In this document: one piece after another, positions 7,506 to 16,649 of the stretch
Numbering within the stretch: position 1 is the first letter of the stretch
Layout: each line of letters opens with the position of its first letter
Assembly: GCF_900187455.1 (NCBI RefSeq)
Contig: NZ_FYDX01000004.1
Location: forward strand, 186,001 to 250,000
Direction: 5' to 3'
From: Pseudomonas sp. Irchel 3E13
GTDB taxonomy: Bacteria > Pseudomonadota > Gammaproteobacteria > Pseudomonadales > Pseudomonadaceae
DNA length: 64,000 nucleotides
Notes under the pieces: generated by a model
The model's database searches: none
Seen by the model: the letters and a program-made list of their open reading frames with translations, nothing else
What the model was told of the DNA's origin: nothing
Position numbers and translations under genes: made by a program

Positions 7506-8993
7506 ATGGTTCGTCGCGTTCTGATCTGCTGCCGTGGAGAAATCGCCCACCGTTTTATCCGCACCTGCCAACTGCTGGGCATCGAGACCGTGGTGATCTA
7601 CAGCGCCGACGATGACCAGGCGCCCTTTGTTCTTGCGGCCGACAGCTCGGTCCGCGTGCAAGCCTGGGATCCCGCGACGCTGATCCAGACCGTGATCGAC
7701 GCGGCCCTGGACAGCAACGCCGACGCCGTGGCGCCGGGCTATGGGCCATTGGCGGAAAACGCCGACTTTGCCCAGGCCTGCGCAGATGCCGGCCTGCTGT
7801 TCATCGGACCCAACGCGGCGGCCGTGCGCCACACCGGCGACAAGATTGCCGCGCGCGCCGCCGCCCAGCGTGCCGGGGTTCCAGTGGTGCCAGGCCTGAC
7901 CATCGACGATGACGTCGAGACTGGCGCGCGTGCCGCCGACGCCCTCGGCTACCCGGTCCTGCTCAAAGCGGCCCTGGGCGGCGGCGGACGTGGCATCCGC
8001 GTGGTGACGCAGCCCGACGAGTTTTCCGGGGCCTTTGCCGAGGTACGCCATGAAGCGATCCGCGCGTTCGGCAGCGGTCAACTGTACCTGGAGAAATTCC
8101 TCGGGGAAGTGGTCCGCCACATTGAAGTCCAGGTACTCGCCGACCAGCACGGCCATTACCTGCACCTGGGGACACGGGAATGCAGCGTGCAGCGCCGTCG
8201 CCAGAAAATCGTCGAGGAAGCGCCAGCGCCGAACCTCAGTGACGAGGTCCGGCAACGCCTGCATGAGGCGGCGCTGGCTGTGGCCCGGGAGGTCAACTAC
8301 GACAGTGTCGGCACCGTGGAATTTCTGGTGGATGCCAGCGAACAGTTCTACTTCATCGAGATGAACGCGCGGATTCAGGTCGAGCACCCGGTGACAGAGC
8401 AAATCACCGGGGTCGACATTGTCGAACACCTGATTCGTTCGGCCCAGGGCCAGCCACTGGGCCTGACCCAGGAGCAGGTGCGATTTCACGGGCATGCTTT
8501 CGAATTCCGCTTGTGCGCCGAAAATGCCCATGGCGATTTCTTGCCCACCGGCGGACGGGTCATCGACTACCGCATCCCGGAGGGCCCGGGAATTCGTGTC
8601 GATTCCGGGATTCAGATCGGCTCGCTGATGTCGCCGCTGTTCGACAGTCTGTGCCTGAAACTGATCGTCAGCGCCGACAACCGTGCCTTTGCCGTACGGC
8701 GTGCCCGTGCCGTGCTGGAGGAATGGCTGGTGGCGGGCTTCAGCACCAACCTGCCGGTGCACGCCTGGCTGTTGTCCTACCCGGCGTTCGTCGACGGCAC
8801 GTATGACCTGTCTATCTGCAATCACTTTCCCTCGGCCCATGCCCTGCCCGCCGAAGACGCCCGGCTGCTGCATGCCGTGGCGGCACTGGCGCGGCACCTG
8901 GAGCTGTCTCCGGCAGCCGCGCCCGTGCCCGCCACGGCAAGTAACCAACCATCGGCCTGGACCCGGCGCAACAGCCACTGGCAGTTGGCCTGA
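7506..8993 (+). CDS. Biotin carboxylase subunit of an acyl-CoA carboxylase
   Basis: About 495 residues, an ATP-grasp biotin carboxylase forming carboxybiotin from bicarbonate and ATP. Visible motifs are the Rossmann-like start VLICCRGEIAHRFIRT, the glycine-rich ATP lid KAALGGGGRGIRVV, the QRRRQKIVEEAP segment and the EMNARIQVEHPVTE active site. Two starts compete: ATG at 7500 overlaps the upstream stop (ATGA) but is only one base from GGAGG; ATG at 7506 has optimal 7-base spacing and is preferred. Unlike PCC/MCC alpha subunits (~660 residues), it lacks the biotinyl domain, which is a separate gene 23 bp downstream. The split layout resembles three-component acyl-CoA carboxylases. Confidence 0.9.
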   Translation: MVRRVLICCRGEIAHRFIRTCQLLGIETVVIYSADDDQAPFVLAADSSVRVQAWDPATLIQTVIDAALDSNADAVAPGYGPLAENADFAQACADAGLLFIGPNAAAVRHTGDKIAARAAAQRAGVPVVPGLTIDDDVETGARAADALGYPVLLKAALGGGGRGIRVVTQPDEFSGAFAEVRHEAIRAFGSGQLYLEKFLGEVVRHIEVQVLADQHGHYLHLGTRECSVQRRRQKIVEEAPAPNLSDEVRQRLHEAALAVAREVNYDSVGTVEFLVDASEQFYFIEMNARIQVEHPVTEQITGVDIVEHLIRSAQGQPLGLTQEQVRFHGHAFEFRLCAENAHGDFLPTGGRVIDYRIPEGPGIRVDSGIQIGSLMSPLFDSLCLKLIVSADNRAFAVRRARAVLEEWLVAGFSTNLPVHAWLLSYPAFVDGTYDLSICNHFPSAHALPAEDARLLHAVAALARHLELSPAAAPVPATASNQPSAWTRRNSHWQLA

Positions 8994-9016
8994 TATCCCT
9001 CAAGGAGCGACCCCGC

Positions 9017-9583
9017 ATGAGCAGATCAGCGGCGCACAGCCTGCCCGTCACGACGCTGGCCGGCTGCGCAGAAGGCGACACCGGCACGGCACAGGTGCAC
9101 ATCGAAGCCCTCGGCGAACAGCGTTACCAAGCAGTGTTCGCCGATGGCAGCAGCCTCCTTTTGGAAGTTCTGCAGCAGGACGAACTGCCCCACAGCACCA
9201 CCCGGCTGACCCTGAACGTGGACGGCCAACGCAAGACCGTGCATGTCACCGCGAATGGCGCGCAACAGTTGACCCTGAACCACGCCGGCAGCCAACGCGC
9301 CCTCACCTGGCACAGCGGCAAACGCCGGGGGGATGGCGACGCGACGCCCCGCCAGCACTTCAGCAGCAGTTTGCTGGCACCGATGCCCGCGCGCGTGCTG
9401 GAAGTGCTGGTCAGCGAAGACACCCTCGTCGAAGAGAACCAGCCGTTGCTGCGCATCGAAGCGATGAAGATGGTCATGACCTTGTCCGCGCCCGGTCGCC
9501 GACAGATCAAGACCCTGCACATCAAACAGGACGACGGCATCCTCGCCGGCCAACTGCTGATCACCTTCGCCAAGGTGGATTGA
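9017..9583 (+). CDS. Biotin carboxyl carrier protein of the acyl-CoA carboxylase
   Basis: A 188-residue protein whose C-terminal ~75 residues form a biotinyl/lipoyl domain: LLAPMPARVLEVLVSEDTLV, then EAMKM near 148-152 (biotinylated Lys about residue 151), then a closing beta-strand pair. The N-terminal ~110 residues are beta-rich and may correspond to the subunit-interaction (BT-like) region found between the BC and BCCP domains of fused alpha subunits. It shuttles carboxybiotin between the biotin carboxylase (upstream) and carboxyltransferase. AAGGAG precedes the ATG. Modification by BirA is expected from the intact motif. Confidence 0.88.
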   Translation: MSRSAAHSLPVTTLAGCAEGDTGTAQVHIEALGEQRYQAVFADGSSLLLEVLQQDELPHSTTRLTLNVDGQRKTVHVTANGAQQLTLNHAGSQRALTWHSGKRRGDGDATPRQHFSSSLLAPMPARVLEVLVSEDTLVEENQPLLRIEAMKMVMTLSAPGRRQIKTLHIKQDDGILAGQLLITFAKVD

Positions 9584-9658
9584 GCGCTGCACACCGCCCC
9601 CGAAGCAGCCGCGACGGGGCGCGACCCGGTAACTTTTCTCATATTCAATGGAGCTGAA

Positions 9659-11053
9659 ATGACACTAGAAGCCCGCGTCACCCAGTACTGTGACGACCTG
9701 ACCTTTGCTTCAATCGACGCCGCCTCCCTGGAAATCGCCAGCCGTTCGTTGCTCGATGCCCTCGGTGTTTCACTGGCAGGTGCCCGCGATGCGGGGGTCA
9801 AGGTATTGGCCGGAATCGTCGAGCAATGGGGTGGCCAGCCGCAAAGCCGGGTCCTCGGCCGTCAGCAGGCGCTACCCGCGCCGGCAGCGGCGATGCTCAA
9901 CGGCGCGGCCGCCCGCGTGCTGGATTTCGATGACGTCGCCGACCCTCTGGGCACCCATCCCAGCGTGGCCATCCTGCCGCCGCTACTGGCGATTGCCGAC
10001 CTGATCGGCCAGCCCATCGACCGCCAGGCGTTCCTCACGGCCTTTGTCGCCGGCCAGGACCTGTCCATTCGCCTGTCCCGGGCCCGCAAGGAAACCCTGC
10101 TGGAAAGCGGTCGCTACGACCTGTGCAAGGTCATCGCCGCCACGGCCGCCGCCGGCAAGCTCTACGGCCTGCGAGGTGCGCAACTGCATCACGCGCTGGG
10201 CATCGCCTACACCAGTGCCCTGGGCGAAACCCAGTGCATGATCGATGGCGCCTCGACGGTGTTCTACCAGCAGGGCCTGGTGGCGGCCAATGCGGTGCGC
10301 GCCGTGGTGCTGGCGGCCAACGGCTTTACCGGCGCGAGCCAGTTCCTCACCGGTCGCTGGGGCTACTACAACGCCTTCGAACCCGGCTCGGCACTGGACA
10401 CCATCGAGGCCGGTCTGGGCAACACGTTCAGCAACACCGACGGCATTGCCTTCAAGCCCTACCCCACGTGCCGGCCCAATACCTCGGCGGTGGCCCTGGC
10501 CCTTGAACTGGTGCGCGGGCGCCGCCTGCAGGCGGCGGAGGTGGTGCGCATCGACGTGCTGACCAACCGGCAGATCTTCGACCTGGTCAGCGCCCCGATC
10601 GAACGCAAGCAAGCACCGACCACGGTCGTCGAGGCGCGCTTCAGCCTGGCTTACAACATCGCCGCGGCACTCACCAGCGGCGACCTGTTCATCGATGACT
10701 TCAACGAACAGGCGATCCTGCGGCCTGCGGTGATCGCCCTGAGCCGCAAGATCTTCCCCGATCACGACCCGTCCTGCGAGATCGCCGAACTGGGCACCCA
10801 CGGCAAGATCAAGATCCGCATCGAGCTGGCCGATGGCACGGTCCTGCAAGGCGAAGTCAGCCACGCCAAGGGTAACCCGCTGAACCCGATGAGCCAGGAA
10901 GAGCTGCTGACGAAGTTCAACAAGTGCCTGGCCTGGTCGGACGCTGCCCAGGCCCGGGCACAGTCGGCAACCATCGTCGACTGGATCTTTGACCGCGACG
11001 CGATCAACCCTTCCTATCAGGTACTCGCCCAGGCCCTGCACGCCCCGCTGTAA
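9659..11053 (+). CDS. MmgE/PrpD family protein
   Basis: A 464-residue member of the family that includes 2-methylcitrate dehydratase (PrpD), cis-aconitate decarboxylase and iminodisuccinate epimerase; these act on carboxylated substrates by proton abstraction. The conserved FDDVADPLGTHPS segment (about 84-96) and KPYPTCRPN region (about 266) are present, but the His usually found a few residues after KPYP.C in dehydratase/decarboxylase members seems replaced in CRPNTSA. It is the last gene of the carboxylase operon, 75 bp after the biotin carrier, and ends at a strong bidirectional terminator. In context it may dehydrate, decarboxylate or epimerise the carboxylated or reduced product of the operon. 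The specific reaction is unknown. Confidence 0.85.
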   Translation: MTLEARVTQYCDDLTFASIDAASLEIASRSLLDALGVSLAGARDAGVKVLAGIVEQWGGQPQSRVLGRQQALPAPAAAMLNGAAARVLDFDDVADPLGTHPSVAILPPLLAIADLIGQPIDRQAFLTAFVAGQDLSIRLSRARKETLLESGRYDLCKVIAATAAAGKLYGLRGAQLHHALGIAYTSALGETQCMIDGASTVFYQQGLVAANAVRAVVLAANGFTGASQFLTGRWGYYNAFEPGSALDTIEAGLGNTFSNTDGIAFKPYPTCRPNTSAVALALELVRGRRLQAAEVVRIDVLTNRQIFDLVSAPIERKQAPTTVVEARFSLAYNIAAALTSGDLFIDDFNEQAILRPAVIALSRKIFPDHDPSCEIAELGTHGKIKIRIELADGTVLQGEVSHAKGNPLNPMSQEELLTKFNKCLAWSDAAQARAQSATIVDWIFDRDAINPSYQVLAQALHAPL

Positions 11054-11061
11054 TCGACCCA

Positions 11062-11100
11062 AACGACAACAGGCACCTGTCAAAGGTGCCTGTTGTCGTT
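11062..11100. terminator. Bidirectional rho-independent terminator
   Basis: A perfect 16-bp stem (AACGACAACAGGCACC, 11062-11077, with its complement at 11085-11100) around a 7-base loop, with T's on both outer sides. It separates the convergent MmgE/PrpD gene and the indolepyruvate oxidoreductase gene. Confidence 0.9.
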
Positions 11101-11120
11101 TTCCCCGGGACCGCTTGCCG

Positions 11121-14100
11121 TCAATAGACCTTTTCCACCTCCACCACCGCGATGCGCCGGACTTCATTGCGCTCCAGCGGGCCACCATTGATCTGCGCCA
11201 ACAATTCACTCTCGCGCTGCCGCGCGCCGATGATCGAACGCGCCTTGACATGCCCGTAGCCGCGAATCGCTTCCGGCAGGCGCGCCCAACTCACCACCAG
11301 CGGCAAGTTTTCGGCGGTCAGCTTCGGCAGCAGCGAAAGCACGGTGTTCTGGTAGGTCTCGAGCAGGCGCAGCTCTTCCCGACGCTCCTTGAGCACAGCG
11401 AACGGGTCCAGCGCGGTGTGCCGTAAGAAACGCAGCCCCGCCAGCGCCCGGAAGACCGGAATGATCCAGCCGGAGACCTTGATCTTGCGCGGTTCGCCCG
11501 TGCGCTTGCGCAAGCCATCCAGCAACGGTGGGGCCAGATGAAAAGTCACCTTGGGCCGGCCGGCGAACGACTCGCCGAGGCTTTTCAGAAACTCGGGCGA
11601 ACTGTGCAGCCGCGCCACTTCGTATTCGTCCTTGAACGCCATCAGCTTGAACAGGTTGTGGGCCACTGCATGGGCCAGCGTGGTATCGCCCAACCCCGCG
11701 GTAGCCTGGACGACCTGCTCGACCATCGCCCGGTAACGCGCGGCATAACGTTGATCCTGATAGTCCACCAAAAACGCACTACGCCGTTGCACCACCTGCG
11801 CCAGGGTCTCGCCCTGCGACACCACTGGCGCGGGGCGGATCTGCGGGGCCGGGTTGATCTGACTGTCGACGAAGGCCGGATCGGCCGCCAGCAGTCGTCC
11901 CCAGGCAAACGCCACGCGGTTGGACTGGACATCGCCGCCATAGATTTCCAGCGAGCGATCGAGGGCATCGAACGTCAGGGGGATGGCGCCTTGCTGCCAG
12001 GCAAACCCCAACAGCAGGATATTCGCCTGCATCGGGCCGACCACCGCCGTCGCCACCTTGCGCGCATCCAGCGACTGATAGCGCTCGGCCCCCACGGTGT
12101 CGATCAGGCGCTGCTCGATCGCCCCGGTTTCCAGGCGCACGGCCGGGTCCAGCAGCATCGCGCCGGCCTGGACTTCGCTGGTGCTGGCGACCACCCGGGA
12201 CTTGCCCCGGCGTAGCACGTTCAAGGCTTCATCTTCAGAGGCAACGGCCAGGTCGGAGGCGATCAATACGTCAGCGCAGGCCCGGTCGATGCGGTGTTGG
12301 TGCAACTGCCGTGGATTCCGGGCCAGACGGATGTGACTGAACACCGAGCCGCCTTTCTGGGCGAACCCGGTAAAGTCCAGCACCGACACGTCCAGCCCTT
12401 GCAGGTGCGCGGCCATGGCGATGGTGCCCGCCATCGTCACCACACCCGTGCCGCCCACGCCCGTCAGCAGCAGTTCGAAGGTCCGCTCGAAGCCCACCTG
12501 TTCTGGCGTCGCCAGGGCGCCGGCGCGGACCAGCACATCCTCGGCCGGCAACTGCTTGCGGCGCGCCGTGGCAGGCGTGCCACTGACGGTGACGAAGCTT
12601 GGGCAGAAGCCCTTCACACAGGACTGGTCGAGGTTGCAGGAATCGGTGTCGATACTGCGCTTGCGGCCGAATTCGGTGTCCACCGGCACCACCGACAGGC
12701 AGTTGGACTTGACCTGGCAATCGCCACAGCCTTCGCAGACCTGCTCGTTGATCACCACCCGCGACTGCACCTTCGCGGGCGGCAAGCGCTTGCGCCGTCG
12801 CCGGGCTTCAGTGGCGCACACCTGGTCGAACACCAACACACTGACGCCGCGCAATTCCCGCAAACGCCGCTGGACACTGTCCAGGCTGTCACGGTGGTAA
12901 ACCTTCACGCCCTCCGGCAAGCCTTCGCCTGATGGGTAGCGGCTCGGGTCATCCGCCACCACCACGACTTCGCGCACGCCTTCGCTCTGCACCAACTCGA
13001 CCACCTGGCGCACGCTCAGTTTGCCGTCAACCGGCTGGCCGCCCGTCATTGCAACCGCGTCGTTGTACAGGACCTTGTAAGTGATATTGGCGTTGGCGGC
13101 GATGGCTTGCCGAATCGCCAGGTAGCCCGAGTGGAAAAACGTCCCGTCACCGATGTTCTGGAAAATATGTGGGGTCGCCACGAAAGCCATCTGCCCCAGC
13201 CAGTCGGCACCCTCGCCCCCCATTTGCACGCTGCCGCTGGTTGCGCGGTCGGGCATCCGCGCCGCCAGCGCATGACAGCCGATACCCAGCCGGGCCTCGC
13301 TGCCTTCCGGCAACTGGGTCGAGGTGTTGTGCGGGCACCCCGAGCACAGGTAGGGCGTGCGTTTGAGCCAGTGAAGTTCGCGCGACACCGGGCCTTCGAT
13401 CCAGTAGCGCGGCGCATCGATGGCCAGGCCAAACGGCGCCAGACGTGTCGCCAGAACCCGCATGATCCGTGACGGCCGCAGCTCTTCGGTGACCGACAAC
13501 AACGGTTGCCCGCGTTCATCCAACTTGCCGATGATCAGCGGCCGGTGCTCCGGTTTGGCGTTGAACAGCGCGCGCTTTAGCTGGTCTTCCACTACGCCGG
13601 CCTTCTCTTCGACGACCAGCACCCGCTCACAGCGCCGGGCCCAGGATTCCAACACCGGTGACAGCGGGTACACGACCCGCACGCCGAGCAGGGCGATCCC
13701 AGCCTTTTCCAGCGCGTCCAGTGTCACGCCGCCACGCTCCAGAGCCTCGCGCACATCGCCATACGCCTTGCCGACGGCCGCGATCAGCAGCCGGGGAAAG
13801 GCCGGTGCCACGTCCACCCGATCAAGGGGATTGGCGCGGATGAAACTCCGCGCCGCCTCGATCTTGTAGGAAAACCGCCGTTCAATCTGCATGCCTGGCA
13901 AGTCTGGCCAGCGCCAGTGCAGACCGTCAGGTCCGGGATCGATAGTCGGCGCGGTAAAGCGTGGCGCTTCGACGGTTTCGACTGAACGCGATGCCTCGAC
14001 CGTTTCGGTGATCGCCTTGAACCCGACCCACAGCCCGGAACTCCGCGACAGGGCCCAGCCCCACAACCCGCAATACTCATAATCGTCGAGCCCGACCGGG

Positions 14101-14630
14101 TGGATCACCGGCAGCCCCCAGGCAATCAAGGCTTGGTCCGACTGATGGGACATCGACGACGAAACGCAACCATGGTCATCTCCGGTGACCACCAATACGC
14201 CGCCATGGGGCGACGAACCGTAGGCGTTACCGTGTTTCAGGGCATCGCCGGAACGGTCGACTCCCGGGCCTTTGCCGTACCACATGCCAAAGACGCCGTC
14301 GTGTAATCGGGTCGGGTCGCTTTCCACTCGCTGACTGCCGATCAGCGCGGTCGCCGCCAGGTCTTCGTTGATGCCCGGCTGAAAGCGGATGTTGGCCTTT
14401 TCCAGCAACGGCCTGGCCCGCCACAGCTCCTGGTCGAGGCCACCCAGCGGCGAGCCCCGATAGCCGCTGACAAAACCCGCCGAATTGATGCCCGCCGCGC
14501 GGTCCGCGGCAGCCTGGGCCAATAGCAGGCGTACCAGCGCCTGCTGGCCACTGAGGAAGATCTTGCCGGCGGGCTCTTCGATACCCCGCCGATAACGAGA
14601 GTCAAGCCCGTACGCCGAATCCAGAGTCAT
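11121..14630 (-). CDS. Indolepyruvate:ferredoxin oxidoreductase family protein (fused alpha/gamma)
   Basis: A 1169-residue single-chain 2-oxoacid oxidoreductase of the type found in aerobic proteobacteria, normally about 1150-1170 residues. It oxidatively decarboxylates aryl pyruvates to arylacetyl-CoA, passing electrons to ferredoxin or quinone-linked carriers. Domains in order: pyrimidine-binding TPP domain (SGYRGSPLGGLD near 55), transketolase-like domain, TPP/Mg domain (GDGTFFHSGYLA near 500 and NDAVAMTGG), a cysteine-rich FeS segment (CEGCGDCQVKSNC near 635), and a C-terminal gamma-type domain (GVGGTGVVTMAGTIA near 728). It is the last gene of a hydroxylase-DUF2783-IOR operon with ATGA overlaps. 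Beside chorismate mutase and prephenate dehydrogenase, 4-hydroxyphenylpyruvate is the most plausible substrate. Phe/Tyr catabolism is the alternative role. Confidence 0.88.
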   Translation of the reverse strand: MTLDSAYGLDSRYRRGIEEPAGKIFLSGQQALVRLLLAQAAADRAAGINSAGFVSGYRGSPLGGLDQELWRARPLLEKANIRFQPGINEDLAATALIGSQRVESDPTRLHDGVFGMWYGKGPGVDRSGDALKHGNAYGSSPHGGVLVVTGDDHGCVSSSMSHQSDQALIAWGLPVIHPVGLDDYEYCGLWGWALSRSSGLWVGFKAITETVEASRSVETVEAPRFTAPTIDPGPDGLHWRWPDLPGMQIERRFSYKIEAARSFIRANPLDRVDVAPAFPRLLIAAVGKAYGDVREALERGGVTLDALEKAGIALLGVRVVYPLSPVLESWARRCERVLVVEEKAGVVEDQLKRALFNAKPEHRPLIIGKLDERGQPLLSVTEELRPSRIMRVLATRLAPFGLAIDAPRYWIEGPVSRELHWLKRTPYLCSGCPHNTSTQLPEGSEARLGIGCHALAARMPDRATSGSVQMGGEGADWLGQMAFVATPHIFQNIGDGTFFHSGYLAIRQAIAANANITYKVLYNDAVAMTGGQPVDGKLSVRQVVELVQSEGVREVVVVADDPSRYPSGEGLPEGVKVYHRDSLDSVQRRLRELRGVSVLVFDQVCATEARRRRKRLPPAKVQSRVVINEQVCEGCGDCQVKSNCLSVVPVDTEFGRKRSIDTDSCNLDQSCVKGFCPSFVTVSGTPATARRKQLPAEDVLVRAGALATPEQVGFERTFELLLTGVGGTGVVTMAGTIAMAAHLQGLDVSVLDFTGFAQKGGSVFSHIRLARNPRQLHQHRIDRACADVLIASDLAVASEDEALNVLRRGKSRVVASTSEVQAGAMLLDPAVRLETGAIEQRLIDTVGAERYQSLDARKVATAVVGPMQANILLLGFAWQQGAIPLTFDALDRSLEIYGGDVQSNRVAFAWGRLLAADPAFVDSQINPAPQIRPAPVVSQGETLAQVVQRRSAFLVDYQDQRYAARYRAMVEQVVQATAGLGDTTLAHAVAHNLFKLMAFKDEYEVARLHSSPEFLKSLGESFAGRPKVTFHLAPPLLDGLRKRTGEPRKIKVSGWIIPVFRALAGLRFLRHTALDPFAVLKERREELRLLETYQNTVLSLLPKLTAENLPLVVSWARLPEAIRGYGHVKARSIIGARQRESELLAQINGGPLERNEVRRIAVVEVEKVY

Positions 14631-14905
14631 GTTCGAGTCCCTTCAGAGTGCGCTTGCTGTGGATAGGGGGCAGTGGTGCTGAGCAGCTTCAATCCCTGGC
14701 GAGCGATCACAATCGCCTCTCGTAGTACGGCCTCATCGCCGATATGGTTCATCAGCAGCAACACCAACTGGGCATGCAGCAAATGCCCGGCCGATGCGTC
14801 GAGGTCCTGGCAGGCGTCGGTCAGTAGCTGGAAGTAGCCATCCGGGTTGCTCAGGCGGCACTCGCTGGCAAGGCTGGTGGCCAAAGGGCTGGATAACGTG
14901 CTCAT
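14627..14905 (-). CDS. DUF2783-family small protein
   Basis: A 92-residue helical protein recognisable as DUF2783 by NPDGYFQLLTDACQDLDASA and the HAQLVLLLMNHIGDEAVLREAI segment. This family is usually encoded directly beside MhpA-like flavin hydroxylases; its biochemical role is not established, and an accessory or assembly role for the hydroxylase is a reasonable guess. Its start codon overlaps the hydroxylase stop and its stop overlaps the IOR start (ATGA-type overlaps at both ends), so the three proteins are probably translationally coupled and made in fixed ratio. Confidence 0.8.
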   Translation of the reverse strand: MSTLSSPLATSLASECRLSNPDGYFQLLTDACQDLDASAGHLLHAQLVLLLMNHIGDEAVLREAIVIARQGLKLLSTTAPYPQQAHSEGTRT

Positions 14906-16566
14906 GACACATGCTCCTGTGCGTGGGCAGGCACTTCAGTGGCCGAAGCGATAGCAATGGCGCGCTCGATGGCGGCCACATCGAGAAAGCTCAGGGTGGT
15001 CAACACATGCTGGTCCGGGCGGATCACCGCCACCGCCCCCGGTTGCAGGCCGTAGCGCGACGCGACCAGGCCCGTGTGATCCCACACCTGATCGAGCCCC
15101 GGGTCGGGCCTGCGTGAAGTCAGCACCAGCACATCGACCGGATAGGCCGCGGCGATCGCCTCCGCTACCGGCGTCGGGCCGGGCTCGTACAGCAATACGG
15201 TAAAGCCCCGCCGGCCCAGATGGTTGAGCAGCCAGTCGGGCTTGCCGTGAACGGTTACGGGTGCATCCGGGCTCGCCGTCCCGGGCGCGATGCGGGTGGC
15301 GTCGTGCTCGCCGAACTGCTCGAACTGACCGACGCCAAGCAACCGCGCCGGCTTCGACAGCCGCCCGGAATTGATCAGCGTGCGAGCCCAGGAGGTGTTG
15401 CTGGCCAGCGCCAGGGACGCTTCGCGCAATACATGCACGGCGCTGCTGGGCGGGGTGATGAAGTCCGCGCTGCGGGTCGAGTTGAGGATGTTTTCGTCAG
15501 CGGCGAACACCCGCTCTTCGTCATAGGAGTGAATCAGCGCCGGTGACGCACCGTGGAGGATGATTCCGGCCAGGCGCCAGCCGAGGTTGTCCGCATCCTG
15601 GATGCCGCCATTGCCGCCACGCCCGCCAAACGGGCTGACCTGGTGCGCACTGTCACCGGCGAAGACCACCCGCGAATGCACAAAGCTCTCCAATCGCCGG
15701 CAGCGGAAGGTGTAGACACTGATCCAGTCGATGCGTAGCGGCGTCTGCTCGCCGAACATCGCTCGCAGCCGCCTGGCGACCCGCTCTGGTTCGCGCTCCA
15801 CGGCCGGATCGGCGTCGGCGCCCAGTTGGAAATCAACCCGCCACAGGTCATCCGGCTGTTTGTGCAGCAGCACCGAATGGTTGGGATGAAAGGGAGGGTC
15901 GAACCAGAAACGTCGCTCGGCGGGAAAGTCGGGCTTCATTTCCACATCGACAATCAGGAAGTGATCGTCGAATACCTTGCCGATAAAAGGCAGGTCCAGC
16001 GCACTGCGGACCGCCGACCGCGCGCCGTCGCAAGCGACAAGCCAGTCACAATGCAATCGATAGGCACCGTCGGGGCACTCGACACTCACGGTCGCCCCCT
16101 CTGCCCGCTGCTCGACGCCCACCACTTTGCTCAGGCACTGCAACTCCACCAGGCCAGTGGCCAGGCACGCCTGGACCAGCCATTCCTCGATATAGGTTTG
16201 CTGGATATTGAGGAACGCCGGATAACCAAAGCCGGGCTCCAACTGAAAGTCGAAACTGAACATCTCCTGGTCTTTGTGGAAGACCCGGCCAAGCTGCCAG
16301 TCGACGCCTTTTTCCCGCAAGTTCTCCGGCAACCCCAGGCGCCCGAGGATTTCCAGACTGCGCTGAGCAAACACAATGGCCCTGGATCCTTCCGTCAGAG
16401 TCTGCCGGGCCTCCAGAACAACGCTCGCTACGCCGCGCCGGGCCAGGTCGAGCGCCAGGGTCAAGCCCACGAGGCCGGCACCGACAATCGCCAGGGGCAC
16501 CGTTCGGGCCGTAGTGAGTTGAAGATCCGGGGGAGTGGAATAGATCAAGCTGGACGGCTGGTGCAT
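14902..16566 (-). CDS. Class A FAD-dependent aromatic hydroxylase (MhpA-like)
   Basis: A 554-residue flavin monooxygenase. The start at 16566 is preferred because GGAGG lies at good spacing upstream; the open frame extends to 16776 without a domain to support it. Motifs: the FAD-binding GAGLVGLTLALDLARRG near residue 33, the second FAD motif GDSAHQVSPFGGRGGNGGIQ near 305, and a C-terminal thioredoxin-like domain typical of the 3-(3-hydroxyphenyl)propionate hydroxylase/PHBH-like group. It would insert one oxygen atom ortho to a phenolic OH using NAD(P)H. In this cluster the phenolic ring derives from prephenate, so a 4-hydroxyphenyl compound is a sensible substrate. First gene of the operon with DUF2783 and IOR. 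Confidence 0.88.
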   Translation of the reverse strand: MHQPSSLIYSTPPDLQLTTARTVPLAIVGAGLVGLTLALDLARRGVASVVLEARQTLTEGSRAIVFAQRSLEILGRLGLPENLREKGVDWQLGRVFHKDQEMFSFDFQLEPGFGYPAFLNIQQTYIEEWLVQACLATGLVELQCLSKVVGVEQRAEGATVSVECPDGAYRLHCDWLVACDGARSAVRSALDLPFIGKVFDDHFLIVDVEMKPDFPAERRFWFDPPFHPNHSVLLHKQPDDLWRVDFQLGADADPAVEREPERVARRLRAMFGEQTPLRIDWISVYTFRCRRLESFVHSRVVFAGDSAHQVSPFGGRGGNGGIQDADNLGWRLAGIILHGASPALIHSYDEERVFAADENILNSTRSADFITPPSSAVHVLREASLALASNTSWARTLINSGRLSKPARLLGVGQFEQFGEHDATRIAPGTASPDAPVTVHGKPDWLLNHLGRRGFTVLLYEPGPTPVAEAIAAAYPVDVLVLTSRRPDPGLDQVWDHTGLVASRYGLQPGAVAVIRPDQHVLTTLSFLDVAAIERAIAIASATEVPAHAQEHVS

Positions 16567-16634
16567 GAATCGTCGCCTCCGATGGCAAGTTGTCGCGTTA
16601 AAGCAGGTCCTGGCAAAGGAAGTTAGCTCCCTGA

Positions 16635-16649
16635 CGCGTAGTACGCAAG
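16635..16649 (-). promoter_or_regulatory. Recurring cluster motif, site 4 (upstream of hydroxylase operon)
   Basis: The minus strand reads CTTGCGTACTACGCG, about 70 bp before the hydroxylase start. It matches site 1 in 11 of 15 positions and contains the palindrome GCGTA-C-TACGC. Confidence 0.4.

Noticed and set aside
6990..8978. 662-codon minus-strand open frame across HMGR and biotin carboxylase genes
   Set aside because: It is antisense to two clearly homologous genes, has no recognisable domain and reflects high-GC codon bias.
4756..11053. Leucine degradation or mevalonate pathway operon
   Set aside because: Carboxylase plus HMGR could suggest it, but isovaleryl-CoA dehydrogenase, methylglutaconyl-CoA hydratase, HMG-CoA lyase and mevalonate kinase genes are all absent from the window.
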